Source: Arenicola marina
Taxonomy: Eukaryota > Annelida > Polychaeta > Arenicolidae
Assembly: GCA_964019135.1 (NCBI GenBank)
Contig: OZ025249.1
Location: 32,501,759-32,565,758, forward strand
Direction of reading: 5' to 3'
Length of the DNA stretch: 64,000 nt
The first letter of the stretch is position 1, and each line of letters opens with the position of its first letter. The notes under the pieces are model-generated. The model saw nothing but the letters and a program-made list of their open reading frames with translations, was not told the DNA's origin and made no database searches. Shown in pieces: positions 12,410-24,831 of the stretch. Made by a program: the position numbers and the translations under genes.

Positions 12410-12744
12410 GACACCAGACGGAGATAATTGACTGAGATCTGGCTCTGTATGGAGATCTTGATTCACATTACACAGAAGATAATCGATGTGACACAAGATA
12501 ATGACGTAGCTCTCCGTCGCGCAATGCATACAACTATGCAATGATTTATGCATACATGAAATGATAGAAATCTTACCACGTCATTTTGCCGAGGCAACTT
12601 GGCCTGTGTATCTACATCTTAATGTATCAACATCATCATTAATGCAGACGTTCATGTAGCATTGTCTTGATCTGAATCTTTGTCTTTGATTTACCGTGTA
12701 CTGTAGCGTTATCGTTGAATAAATACATTAAAAAAAAACACGCT

Positions 12745-13092
12745 GATAAATTGACTATATATATCTGATGTTAACAGATTAGGAAGCTATGTTTTTATCT
12801 GATGTTAACAGAGATTAAATACCTATATATTTATCTGACGTTAACAGAGATTAAATAGCTAGATATCTATCTGATGTTAACAGAGATTAAATAGCTATAT
12901 ATTTATCTGATGCTAACAGAGATTAAATACCTACATATCTATCTGATGTTAACAGAGATTAAATAGCCATATATTTATCTGATGCTAACATAGATTAAAT
13001 ACCTATATATTTATCTGATGTTAACAGAGATTAAATACCTATATGTTTATCTGATGTTAACAGAGATTAAATAGCTAAATGTTTATCCGACA
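12745..13092. repeat. 36-bp AT-rich minisatellite, about 8 copies
   Basis: Units contain TTATCTGATGTTAACAGAGA followed by TTAAATAGCTATATAT, spaced 36 bp apart. Single-base variants (GATGCTAAC, GACGTTAAC, CCTATA for GCTATA) distinguish the copies. The GTTAAC palindrome is present in most units. Confidence 0.93.
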
Positions 13093-13611
13093 TTTTTGGG
13101 GCGATAAATGGAGGACTAACTGCCATGCATTTATTTAATATGTGGTCATTCACAAGTTCCGGTCGCAAGAACGTCCTTCTGCATGCTGAATGTCTGATAG
13201 GATTTGGCAAATATTACTGTGAAACGCTTAGAATAAAAGGAACACATTGCACTGAGGGAAATGTCTACATCCCACCCCAAGGGGGGATCTAATGAACAGT
13301 GCCACAAGTAAATGTCCCACTGGTAATGATTATTTTGGAAATGTTTACTTGGTACTTTGGACAAAACCCCCAGGGTACATATATACAATTCACGATACAG
13401 TAATCACATAATATTCACAACAGTGGCTAGGTTTCTGATGATGGTTTATTTTTACTGCCAATTAGACTTTCGGCTTTTTGGATCTGAAATATAGTGTACA
13501 CATAGTTCTGACGGTCCCTTGTCATGACTTGAAACATATAATGAGGATAGCATAATGAAGTGACATTCGTTTTCGACAACATATTCACTATGTTTAAAGC
13601 GACATTTACAA

Positions 13612-13755
13612 TGCGTGACATTGTTGACCCTTTTAAATGTTGAAACTGCGTGACATTGTTGACCCTTTTAAATGTTGAAACTGCGTGACATTGTTGACCC
13701 TTTTAAATGTTGAAACTGCGTGACATTGTTGACCCTTTTAAATGCTGAAAATGCG
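13612..13755. repeat. 35-bp tandem repeat, 4 copies
   Basis: Units beginning TGCGTGACATTGTTGACCC start at 13612, 13647, 13682 and 13717, with a partial fifth at 13752. The copies are almost identical, so the array is young. Confidence 0.95.
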
Positions 13756-15999
13756 TTTCAATGCCTTCAAGTTATATCTACAGTAGACGACACAGGGGGA
13801 CTGTCCCGTTGTTTTCCAACTCTGGTGTCCGGTGTCGCCGTCAGCCGACGTATTGCCTCGGTATTACCATACCCGCGGAGAGAGGTCGAGAAGCCAAACC
13901 CTCTCTGATTCATCACCCCTTTGTCACATGCCATGAATATTAACAACGTGTACTGGTCCTCGTACGAACTAGGCAAGAAAGAACCGAGAAAGAGAAAGTC
14001 CCCATATCCCAGCCTGTCAGGAAAGAACATTATATCACAAATACTCAATGCCGAACCCGTGGAGAGATAATTTCACCATATGTTAAAAGCAATCTTGGCA
14101 GGTGATATGTCATAACATGTCTGCCTTACCATGTCACGGGTGGGTTCAGATATCACATGAATATACTATTAGAAGTAAGTGACCGTCATGGAACCAGTGA
14201 CTGACGGAATTATGTACAGTTCAGTAAAATTGAATCGGACAGCCGCGTAGCTTTCACCCTACCTTTTATTTGATTTTTCGCGAATAAAAAAAATACGTTC
14301 CTTTTCATGCATTGTACATTTGTAATTGCCTGCCGCTTGGTTGGAAGCAATGGATATGAAGCAAGAGGAGAGGGAAGCCATGGATATGACAAAGGAATTC
14401 ACAAATTCACCAATTCCAGACTTCTGCGAGTGTAATGTATTCATCAGACAGATACATGTTCCGCAAATTAAATAAACGAATGAAATATGCTATGTTCTAA
14501 TAGATGCAGTTTGGTTTAAAACGATGGGAAATGAATTCAACATAATTCCATCCTCTCTGCTCACGTACATAGTTTATTCATTCCGAACAGATGACCAGTT
14601 CGAGAAACTAAACAAACCCCAATATCAATAATTAGTCAGAGTTATGAATAGTATAATTAACATGCTCATTAATAATGTTGCAAATTGCTTAAGTCACCAT
14701 ACGACATTATGAAAAGACAAGATCGAATTACATGATTTTACAACTGCCCTATAGTACTATGTAAGTGCATCAATGCTTTATAAATCACGTTAACATTGCG
14801 TCGTATATCGTGGAATAATTTAATGTTTTAGGCTATACCCATATACCCAGAAACCAAAGTAATTAATGAGAGGATAGATGTATCATAATACTATGGATTA
14901 ATGTTGGCGGATTGAAGCTGAAGTTGTCCTGGTTTCCACCACCTTGTATAGCTTTAGTTTATACAATCATTACCTCGGTAAAAAATCCCGCTGCCGATAT
15001 CCTGGAATACTGCAGTGTATGTAGTATGTCTTTCTGAACGGCTTCTCCAATATTTAAAGATATACCTGACGCCCAAGAACGAACAAAAAGCAGATGATGT
15101 TACATATAAGTTAAATGTGACCTTAAACAGTAGACGGTGCAGAGTTAACGTTACCATAGGGAAACACCATGGCGTTTGCACCAGGGAACAAAGTGCGGCA
15201 TATTATGGTATTTATCCGCACTAAGACGCAATAATTCTGAATTCTTAGAACACTCAAAGTGTAATCGGTTCTTTAAGAGCTTGAAGTTGCACGCAGGGAA
15301 ACGTTATTTGATCTCCAACTTCATGTCTATCCAAATCACTGGGGGCGCCGACCCCAGGCGAAGGTGACGAGGTACAATGCCATCAATCCTTTACTTTCAC
15401 ATCGTCTGTCTTATTCATGCCGTCACAGTCGGCGGTATTTATTTCCTCGTGTTGATATGATGCGTCAGCTCATAGACTGAGGTCTGATCTTTGGTTGCCA
15501 AGAAGAGCCACCCTGCCCCCTCCCCCCATCACGCCGCTTTCCAAGCCCCCGGAGACCGACAAATAAAAGTAGCAATCAGACGTAAACTTTAAACTGTAGA
15601 TACGTTAACATTTCATCATACGGTATTGCAAACCATGTTGATTCTAGCAGTTCAGGCATGTGTTGTTGTCTGTGGTCCATTATGAGAGCACATTGCCAGT
15701 TAGTGTTAACTGTTGCAGACAATCACATTAGACGGATAGCAAGACATAGTCTAACATTGCCGTTACGGAACGCCTTCGTCGGTTCCTTCCCAGCTGGTCG
15801 ACATCTGACTCGATCATTCAGTAAATTTATATAGATATATTGTATATCTCCATGACCAACTTGAAATAAATGTCAACGACGACTGCAGTTTTCACATCGC
15901 TGCACAGCCAACAGAAATGACAAGCGAAGAATTGTTGTAATTGTTGAAGAATCGTTGGTGGCAAGAGATATATCGGTGCGGTGTACGTGTTACCGTCCA
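13756..15999. other. No recognisable gene or repeat
   Basis: A 2.2-kb AT-rich stretch. Short reading frames on both strands (60 to 93 codons) show no familiar motif and no consistent splice-site pairing. I see no tandem repeat or terminal inverted repeat. Confidence 0.5.
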
Positions 16000-16355
16000 G
16001 GAGCCGTATTCATAATCTCCTCGTAAGTTACGAAAGAAAAGTGCATTTTCGTCTTAGCCTCACCAGCTCGTTGTGGTGGTGCTCGTGATTAAGAAATTCT
16101 CCTTAATATAATTTTACCACATTCTTAATTCAGAAAATCCGCTCCATGGGTGACTACTTATATATTTTGAACCCGATAGTCTCTCTACAAATCTTCCACT
16201 TAGCGCATAATCTAGTGGTTACCACATCCTTAATTCAGAAAATCCGCTCCATGGGTGACTACTTATATATTTTGAACCCGATAGTCTCTCTACAAATCTT
16301 CCACTTAGCGCATAATCTAGTGGCGTAGCCTAAGTGGCAATTATGAATACGGCCC
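16000..16355. mobile_element. Short non-autonomous TIR element (MITE), with internal 105-bp duplication
   Basis: The left end (GAGCCGTATTCATAAT) is the inverse of the right end (ATTATGAATACGGCC), so the element has terminal inverted repeats of about 15 bp. CCAG occurs just outside both ends and could be a target duplication, though the exact boundary is uncertain by a base or two. Inside, a unit of about 105 bp is duplicated in tandem (CCATGGGTGACTACTTATAT at 16144 and 16249). No transposase is encoded. Ends of the form GGGCCGTATTCATAA are familiar from MITEs of several marine invertebrates (from memory), but I cannot assign the superfamily. Confidence 0.78.
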
Positions 16356-16373
16356 CAGGTTTGGCCGAGCAGC

Positions 16374-16821
16374 TACTAAGGGCGTGTTCGATTTACATGA
16401 AACCCAAACCGGTTTGCCAAACTAATTGTTGGAAACGTGATGAACCAAAACCGGTTTGCTCTCAACCGTGAGACTAGCCAGAGCTGGCACAACTGGTTTT
16501 TACGGTTTCCGTTTCGCGGAACTGTCCGTTCGATCAACACATACACATTAATCATAAATAGAGAATTCTGAAGAAAAACACGTATGAGTCTAATTTATTA
16601 ACGAACGGTCTAATCGCTGCTGGCAAATGTAAACAACGGTATATCTATGCTGGCACAACTTCATCAGCACATGGTCAAGACCCATGCCACTGCCTACATA
16701 CATGTTGAAACGGTAAACAAATATAGTGATGCATTCGTCTTCTGGTGGGCAAACCGTTGAAAGCGGTCTCCAAAACGGTTTCGGTTTCCCATAGGTTTTA
16801 TGTAAATCACACACCTTAGTA
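16374..16821. mobile_element. Second short TIR element, adjoining the first
   Basis: The left end TACTAAGGGCGTGTTCGATT and the inverse of the right end (TACTAAGGTGTGTGATTTAC) form imperfect inverted repeats of about 30 bp that continue through TTTACATRAAACC. The 448-bp interior is rich in AAACCGGTTTG-type palindromes near the ends (AACCGGTTTG at about 16407 and 16448, AAACGGTTTCGG at 16771). No coding capacity is seen. Only about 18 bp separate it from the preceding MITE. The GTGTTCGATTTACA end resembles hAT-derived MITEs, but no 8-bp target duplication is clear. Confidence 0.6.
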
Positions 16822-19505
16822 CAAAATAGTCACTACAAATATTCTCATTTGAATAGTTTCGAGAGTAACGCCGTTTAAACATCAACTACCTTCAGAATCT
16901 AACCCCGCATTGGTGATTATCCGGCAGCTGTCTGCATTGACTCAAGTCGAGATTAACTCGTGTCAGGATTAGTGACTCAGAGATTATCGCTTTCTATATC
17001 TGATCCAAGTTATAAGACATGACAATATGCTTCTGATTTAGTCAAGTGCCTCTTCTAACTGATTACTAAGCAATTATATACATATATGCTTATTCAATCA
17101 TAAGCGTAAATGCCGCGACGCAAGTCGTATCACTTGAAATTAAAGCTGCAAAATCCATCGTCTTTCGCAGACGGACGGATCCCAACCAACCATATACATA
17201 TCTATAAATATATTCTATATTTCTAGGGAGTTAATCATGATCGTAAAAGTAAGATTAGCAAAATTATTGGTGCTATTGAGACACCCTCTTTAAACGCTAC
17301 ACGTACATGTGCCGTTCACTGAAACACTCGCTCGCATGGTCTGTGAGTTCAACGGGCGAGAGAACTATTAATGGCCTGATTGCGTAACAATGGGGAGAAA
17401 TGGCCGCGCAGCATGACGGTCGGGGCCAGCCTTTCTAAGGGCTGATGGACGTGAGAGACACGCCACACCGTCTCCGCCGGAGATAATAATACAGTCCGAC
17501 ACCGCCAGGCAAAGCCATCATAAGCATCACGGCTTGGCCAGGCGGCGGGGCACGTGGCGCGGTGTTAAGTTGCGGGGTTTTGTCAATTTCATGGCTCTCG
17601 TTTTCATCCCGGTCCGCTTTTTGCCGATGATCTTGATCGGCTGAGAGGTGTGGAGGGTGGGGCAATGTGCAAACTGAGAGGCTTCGTGAGGGAGCAGGCG
17701 GAACGCTGGGGCCAGGGTGCCAGGGGGTCGGGGAGGTGGGGGTGGGGGGCTGGGCGGTTGGGAGAGGGTTTCAGGGTGGGAGCAGAGGGTATCCGAGCGA
17801 GGGAAAGGTTGCCAGAGTGCGGGTTAGAGTTGACAGGGCTGGAAGGTGGTCCTTAGTTATGCCGTTTCTCATTCAGTAAGGTCATGCATTTTTATGGTTC
17901 TATATCTCTTATATTGTTTGAGTAATTGCTTCATTTTCACATTTGTCAGCAAGGAAGATGCAATATAAATTACTCGCTCACTATTTCGGATCATTTACAT
18001 TATAAATATCAGGAAAAAAAAAATCTTAAATGTACAACGGACTTTCTACCTTTTAATAACCATATACAATCTGCAAAGATATGAAGACCTCTACGTGTAC
18101 ATCCGTGACGGTGAGGTGCTCGTGTTCGACCTAGTTCAGCCGACCGCGTTCAGACCTCACTTCGCTCCGTTGCTGCGCCAATTCATTCACTCCTATCACA
18201 TAATCAATGTAAGAATCTCCGTCGCGGAGCATTGTCACACCGAGCAACAGTGGCGTCATCAAGCGGCAACTCTCGACACTCGGCCGCGGTGATAACTAGG
18301 AACGGCCGTAGCCAAGTAATCTCATTGGGGCTTTTTTTGCTGCGGTTAAATGGGGAGGTTGTCCCCAGTGCCAAGCGCCCGGAGGGTAGGACTGCTAAGT
18401 TTCGTTCTCGCGAGAACTAACCTGGTGATTGAGAGCGAGAGAGTAGCACTACAGGAACCGGGTTTATTGGCCCATTGCATGGCGGTTTGGTAATTTCACG
18501 CCCCTCCCGCCGGGAACACAGCGACCCCTGGTGAGACGCCTGGCAGCCTCGAGATTGAAAAAAAGTCACTTGGTCTCGGGCCATGGGTAACAACAATATG
18601 GCAAGCGGCAAAAAAACCCAAGAAGTGCCAATGATGGGGAGAATAGTTAATGGGAGGCCCTCACGGCCGTTGACCCTCCTTACAATAAATAACCTCTGTT
18701 CAACCATAGTCAACGATAAGCGTTTTGTTCTCTGGCAACATTTTAATTTCCCGCCATCTCAGTAGGCTGACAATGTCCTCGAAGGAATACTGCATCTGGC
18801 TAAATCTTGCGAAGTGATCCGTCATATATCGCAAAGAACTTTTGTAAAATGTCACATTGTGAAATATGTAAAACTGCGCTTGGCGATCTGTCAGATCTGA
18901 TGCAATTTTACACCTCTTACAATTTATAGCATCTTTCTTGATATCCCTCCCCTCCTCTGCCATAAATGAGCGAAGAGCATAGCACAAAAGGTTTCGTAAG
19001 GCGTGTGCAGTTAATAATAATAAATATCTCCTCCAGATTGGTCAATCGCGGACACAACTGCAAAAAGTGCTGCCGCCTGGTTAAGCGACGAAATCGGGGC
19101 TGAAGGTCACTTCTAAATATTATTGTGAGCTACAGACAGGACGGAAAATACTGTAACTTGGAGAATAGACACTTGGGTATTAGATGAATCGTTAAAGCAG
19201 CGTTATAAGGCCAGGCTGGCGGTTTTCTTTAAGCTCCGTCAGTGGATTGGGTTCAATAGTCTCTTACACAGCGGTGGAATGAGAGAGGCGATGCTCTCAA
19301 TGACCCCGGTCTGCCGCAGGTCTCGCCAGATGGCGCCACTGTTCGTTGTGGCACATGATCAGGCGACCACATGACATCATTGCCTGCCTATCGCTGCAAA
19401 TCTAGACTAATCACCGTACACGTTATATCACCACTTCACAATCAATTACTATATTACCTATCTAAAACCAGCGTTTTACATCACCCTGCCATCACCAGTT
19501 AGTTA
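16822..19505. other. No recognisable gene; GC-rich patch at 17400-17860
   Basis: The stretch contains a GC-rich, CpG-containing patch (17400-17860) with a G-rich run (17690-17790) and otherwise unremarkable sequence. Small reading frames of 60 to 98 codons occur on both strands but lack domain-like sequence or repeat structure. Confidence 0.5.
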
Positions 19506-19589
19506 TTGGCGCTATTCCTGTACCGTGCAACATCATCAAACCCATCATCGTCTGTCTTCATCACCCTACAATCACCATTCTACATCATC

Positions 19590-20565
19590 TTACCCATCAT
19601 CATCTATCCATATCCCCCTACCCATCGACATACCCATCATCATCTATCCATTTCCCTTTGCCCATCAACATGCCCATCATCATCTATCCATATCCTCCCT
19701 ACCCATCAACTTACCCATCATCATCTATCCATACCCCCCTACCCATCAACATACCCATCATCATCTATCCATATCCCCCTACCCATCAACATACCCATCA
19801 TCATCTATCCATATCCCCCTACCTATCAACATACCCATCATCATCTATCCATATCCCCCTACCCATTAACATACCCATCATCATCTATCTATATCCCCCT
19901 ACCCATCAACATACCCATCATCATCTATCCATATCCCCCTACCCATCAACTTACCCATCATCATCTATCCATACCCCCCTACCCATCAACATACCCATCA
20001 TCATCTATCCATATCCCCCTACCCATCAACTTACCCATCATCATCTATCCATACCCCCCTACCCATCAACATACCCATCATCATCTATCCATATCCCCCT
20101 ACCCATCAACATACCCATCATCATCTATCCATATCTCCCTACCCATCAACATACCCATCATCATCTATCCATACCCCTCTACCCATCAACATACCCATCA
20201 TCATCTATCCATACCCACCTACCCATCAACATACCCATCATCATCTATCCATACCCCCCTACCCATCAACATACCCATCATCATCTATCCATACCCCCCT
20301 ACCCATCAACATACCCATCATCATCTATCCATATCTCCCTACCCATCAACATACCCATCATCATCTATCCATACCCCCCTAACCATCAACTTACCCATCA
20401 TCATCTATCCATACCCCCCTACCGATCAACATACCCATCATCATCTATCCATATCCCCCTACCCATCAACATACCCATCATCATCTATCCATACCCCCCT
20501 ACCCATCAACATAGCCATCATCATCTATCCATATCCCCCTACCCATCAACTTACCCATCATCATC
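19590..20565. repeat. 40-bp minisatellite, about 24 copies
   Basis: Units contain CATCATCATCTATCCATATC followed by CCCCTACCCATCAACATACC, repeating every 40 bp. Variants alternate CCATATCC with CCATACCC, and AACATACC with AACTTACC. Since 40 is not a multiple of three, each reading frame cycles through three phases every 120 bp. The apparent proteins of about 340 to 360 residues on the plus strand are the repeat read through and are not accepted as genes. Confidence 0.96.
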
Positions 20566-20609
20566 TGCTCTCAATACCATACCATCGCCATCGGACCTAA
20601 TCACCCCAG

Positions 20610-20864
20610 GGGCTACCTCGATGGCTCAGTGGGTTATAGCGCTCGCCTTGAGCGCTCTGGCCACTTGAGAGTCTAACGGCACGTGGATCGGTGGCTCGCG
20701 CCCCGCTGTGGCCATGTATGTGTGGATAAAGATCCCATGTCCTTCTTCGTATAGAGTAGGAGGTTACCCCAGGAACCATGGCTCTACTTTCCCTTCCTTC
20801 TCCAATTGACGCGATATGACCAACATTGGTTAATAAAAGGGTCTTGAATATACAACCAATTATT
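20610..20864 (+). mobile_element. tRNA-like SINE with target-site duplication
   Basis: The plus strand carries a box-A match, GATGGCTCAGTGGGTTA, followed by GCGCTCGCCTTGAGCGCTCTGG and, further on, a degenerate box-B region around GGATCGGTGGCTCGCG. The 255-bp element lies between TAATCACCCCAG (20598-20609) and TAATCACCACAG (20865-20876), a 12-bp direct repeat with one mismatch. The head is more decayed than in the SINE at 12224, and the family differs. Confidence 0.8.
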
Positions 20865-21214
20865 TAATCACCACAGCCCTGTCGTCAATACCCTACAATA
20901 CCACCGATTATCTTCATCTACCCATCACCATCTCCTCTCAATGCCCTTTGAACGCAATCTGTCTTCACCATCTGACATCATAACCTACCCATAAACACCG
21001 CTAATCTTCATCTACCATCACCAGCAGCCATTATTTCCTTACCTATCACCGCCTTTTCCTTCCGCCCACCCACCCGCCCCAGTCACCCCAGCCGTCCCTC
21101 CCGACCGCTGAACTCACGAGAGCCCTTGTATACCACCCCCCCTCCCCCAACCTTCCCCGCTCACCATCCTCGGGTTCACTCCCCAGTGACAATGGCAACG
21201 ACGCCAGGTGTTGT

Positions 21215-21262
21215 CACGTGACGGGGATCACGTGAATGGGATCACGTGGCTGGGATCACGTG
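21215..21262. promoter_or_regulatory. Four CACGTG palindromes at exact 14-bp spacing
   Basis: CACGTG starts at 21215, 21229, 21243 and 21257. Each later copy sits in GGATCACGTGNNTGG-type sequence, so a 14-bp unit is repeated. CACGTG is the E-box bound by Myc/Max-, USF- and MITF/TFE-type bHLH-zipper factors, and the first copy, TCACGTGA, matches the MITF/TFE preference. Whether this is a working regulatory cluster or just a tiny minisatellite is not shown by the sequence. Confidence 0.6.
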
Positions 21263-21509
21263 TCGGCCGCTTCACAGCGAGATGCGGCGTAAACATCCGT
21301 ATGACATTATGGCGACAGAGCGTCACGACAGACAATGGCCTGGAGATGGCGTGCGCTTCCCGTGGTACGATTACATCGTAGGGACTCCTCACACACCCTT
21401 TACAAAGTGCTTCTCTCTCTGGTTTCTTCCTGCAGTAAAAACATACCCCCCCCCCAACACCTCCACCCTACTCACATCCGTACCCTTCATACCCGCCGGA
21501 AAGAGACAA

Positions 21510-22090
21510 CAAGATGTTGGTGCCATCATGTTGAGAGAAGACGTTGGTGCCATCATGTTGGTACAAGATGTTGGTGCCATCAGGTTAAGACAAGATGTTT
21601 GCGCCATCATGTTGAGACAAGATGTTGATGCCATCATGTTGAGAGAAGATGTTGGTGCTATCATGTCGAGACAAGATATTGGTGCCATCATGTCGAGAGA
21701 AGATGTTGGTGCCATCATCTTGAGACAAGATGTTGGTGCCATCATCTTGAGACAAGATGTTGGTGCCATCATGTTGAGACAAGATGTTGGTACCATCACG
21801 TTGAGACAAGATGTTGGTGCCATCAGGTTGAGACAAGATGTTGGTGCCGTCATGTCCAGAAAAGATGCTGATGCCATCATGTTGAGAGAAGATGTTGGTG
21901 CCATCAGTTTGAGACAAGATATTGGTGCCATCGTGTCGAGAGAAGATGTTGCTGCCATCATCTTGAGACAATATGTTAGTGCCATCATCTTGAGACAAGA
22001 TGTTAGTACCATCATTTCGAGACAAGATGTAAGTGCCATCATTTCGAGACAAGGTGTTGGTGCCATCACTTCGAGACAAGATGTTGAACC
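21510..22090. repeat. 27-bp minisatellite, about 21 copies
   Basis: Units of 27 bp contain GACAAGATGTTGGTGCCATC. Nine codons per unit keep frames open on both strands, for example a plus-strand frame of 290 codons reading DVGAIMLRQ per unit and two minus-strand frames. Flanking sequence adds no recognisable protein end, and substitutions fall in all codon positions, so I read it as a non-coding minisatellite. Confidence 0.93.
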
Positions 22091-22684
22091 CGCCGCTGTT
22101 AAACGATCCCAAGAATAATCCAGACAAAAACCCTAGCGACATCACGCCTACGCCGTCCGGGATCTGGACAAATATCGAGCTCGTGTGGCGAGATCTGGCT
22201 TCACTTCTCAGTAGGGAGAAATCTGGCACGACCTGAAAACACCCCGGTGTTGGACGCCTGTTACTTGAGGGCGCCACTGTGCGCGGCAGACAGCCTACCC
22301 CTAGGCATACAATTGCTGCACACTCTCCACAGGCTGCTCCACTGCGGCGCCAGCGTAATGGTGAGAATCCCACTGCGAGAGGTTACGGTCTTCACAACCA
22401 AGTCATTAAAAGATTTGGAAAAATGTTTACTCCACTACTTGGGTCGCTGATCGGACGGAGGATGGTATTTCGCGATAATCGACTTCGTACGTTTTTTGCG
22501 CAATTTTTGTGTAAACAGTCAATGCGAAATGTATCATTTATCGAAAATAGACCGCATATGGTGATTTTGTTATACAATTTTAATATTGGGGTTAGACGTT
22601 TGAATGTTGGTGGACGGGCATGCCATGTTAAGGCCAGAATTCTGTTACATGTGCTTAGCATAGGTTGGCATAGCTGCAGGGCTT

Positions 22685-23592
22685 TCAGTTAACAGCTAAG
22701 TCATTGATATATAGATTAAAAGAGTGGGTGAAAGGGTGTCACCTTGGCGGACGCCGTAATTAACATTCAACCACTGTGCACAGAATTCATTCACCCTTAT
22801 CGATGTTTGTGTATCACCGTACAAAGAGTGGACAGCCAAATAAGCCTTGTCATCTATGTTATATTGTAATAGACTTAACCATGATAATAGATTCCGGTCT
22901 ATACGGTCGAAGGCTTTCTTCATGTTAATGAAAGCTGCAAATGCTGAGAGCCCGTTGGTTTTTCGACCATGAATGATGCTATTCAGGCTGTAGAAATGTT
23001 CAAGACAGTTCATCACAGTAATGCGTGATCGTTCTGCTGAGAACCGCTGAGTACACCTTTTCTATATATGAAATAAGGCTTATGGCTCTATAATTCAGCG
23101 GTACACACGGGTCCACCAGTGCACTCTTTGGGATAGGCTTGACTACAGCATGCCCACAACGTCGGAGCCATACCAAAGTCGAAACATCGTGGAAACAGCA
23201 CTTGCAGACATACCTCGTTAGGAATACCGTCGACACCCACCGCTTTTCAGTCTGGACGTTACCAGCTGTACCTCACTAAGTTCAATGTCGCGGTTTATAT
23301 CCGTATTCGTTGGCGACTGACCAGATAGAGTTTCTCTCTCTAAAAAGCCCTTATAAGCCATTGCCTCTAGGTAATGGTCGTTGCCATCTTCATTCTGATT
23401 ATTATTATTGTAGAGGGTCGTGAAATCGTCACGCCATTTATCTAACACCACATATGGGTCTGTAGCATAGTGACCATCTTCCATTTTAACTTTCAGTGGA
23501 ACGGCATCCATTTTTCTAGGGCCGAGCGTTTTTAAGGTATTCCAGAATTCTCGCGGGTTCTCTGTATTAATATCTTCCAATCGTTTTATCAT
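22685..23592 (-). pseudogene. LINE ORF2 reverse transcriptase, fingers and palm to motif B, broken
   Basis: Three overlapping frame segments preserve the linker and reverse transcriptase: NPREFWNTLKTLGPRK at 23530-23560, VKPIPKSALVDPCVPLNYRA with ISLISYIEKV (about 23060-23140), the motif A region AFINMKKAFDRIDRNLLSW, and motif B GVRQGDTLSPTLL (about 22720-22760). A one-base shift then allows LFNLYINDLAVN at about 22690-22715. The YxDD catalytic motif cannot be found. The segment at 22392-22661 on the same strand is open for 89 codons, but I do not see reverse transcriptase motifs there. Confidence 0.87.
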
Positions 23593-23939
23593 AGATGTAT
23601 TGTGTTGTCTCTTCGCCTTTCGGAGGGCCTTATCAACTCGATTTATAGCAAGTTTAACATTTTCTCTCAGCGTCCTTGTTTTTGTTTTGTCTTGACACTT
23701 TACATATACTAGTTAAGGGATCACTCCGGTAAGGTTTACTGTGTTTTAATTTGCGCTTAGCCCCTTTTGTATATTGTGAAAATGAGAGCTATTCGTCCAT
23801 TTCAATCAGTATTGCTTTGCATAATTTTTCATACTCCTGGTCGATCGCAGCTTGTTCTCGATTAACCTTTTCAATCCTCTCAATCAGTTCTATCATTATT
23901 CTACCCCATCTCTCGGTAGACATGAAAGCCGGAGTAATG

Positions 23940-24800
23940 GTTTATAACCTTTCTCTTTTCTCCCGATAATTTAACATTGGCAAACAACTGAGGATCAGTC
24001 CTTTTTCGGACAGTTCTATTGGGCTTCTAAACCAAAATTCCGCGGTAAGAACGGCGTGATCTGGAAGTTTACACTGATCTGTAACTAAAGTACTGAGACC
24101 ATTATTTGTGACAAGGCCTGAGACCAACTGTACCTTAAAGGCTGTACACGCCGCTAGGCAGTCATGTGGCACAATGATGTAATCAACCACGGATTTACCT
24201 CTAGTCGACACAAAGGTGTAATTGTTATCTACGATTTGTAATCTCCCATTGAACATACAGAAGTTACTGTCATGCAGAAAACCAAGCAGAGATTCACCAT
24301 GACTATCCTTTGTATTGTCGAGAACCTCTCTTGTCGGGGCACATCACCACAAATCATGATTAGATCGGCCTCAGTGTGTAAATATACCTCAGCCATTAGA
24401 TGTGAAAAGAAGGCTGAAGCGTCTTTACCTCAAGTAAGTTAGAGTTCTCAGGCGGGAGATAGCAAGCGAACAACACCAAACAGAAACCCTTACCTCTATG
24501 TGTTAACCCAATTACCAGAATACCTTCCGCTTTATCAATTACCTGACATTTAAATTCAGCAAGGAGCGTATCTTTTACGAGTCAGCCGACTCCACCGGAG
24601 CCCTTAGTCGCTTTCACATGCATTTTACCTCTGTTATTGGCATAGAAAGTATAACCAGGTATAAACATACTTTAAGTTTCTATCAAATAAGTTTCAGTTA
24701 AGCAAAAAAGGTCACTCGATACAGCGTTGATGACTGACTGCCTTAACAGTCTGTTAAGGCAGAAACTCAGTGAATCCGTTGATGTTCCAGGTGGACACGA
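23940..24800 (-). pseudogene. LINE ORF2 endonuclease domain (AP-endonuclease type), broken
   Basis: The N-terminal STWNINGF motif lies at about 24775-24795, the usual start of an exonuclease-endonuclease-phosphatase fold. Further pieces are a GSGGVG patch and CYLPPENSN (about 24440), EADLIMICGD (about 24340-24370, the catalytic D region), and a well-preserved end at 23942-24256 with TFVSTRGKSVVDYIIVP and the LPDHAVL catalytic histidine motif. Stops and frame changes separate the pieces. In an intact element the domain nicks target DNA to prime reverse transcription. Confidence 0.8.
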
Positions 24801-24831
24801 TCAGAGTCGAAGGTGGGGGCGGGGCGCCGTC

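Noticed and set aside
17435-17665. 76-codon minus-strand frame with a hydrophobic segment
   Set aside because: Short, within a GC-rich patch, with no recognisable family or supporting splice sites.
19506-20668. His/Pro/Ser-rich proteins of 336-364 residues
   Set aside because: Read-through of the 40-bp minisatellite; the frame cycles through all three phases of the unit.
21246-22373. Repeat proteins of 226-290 residues on both strands
   Set aside because: The 27-bp unit is free of stops in several frames. No unique domain flanks the array and substitutions show no codon-position bias by eye.
22392-22661. Continuation of the LINE reverse transcriptase
   Set aside because: An open frame on the right strand, but no YxDD or thumb-like motif could be found, so it is not included in the LINE.
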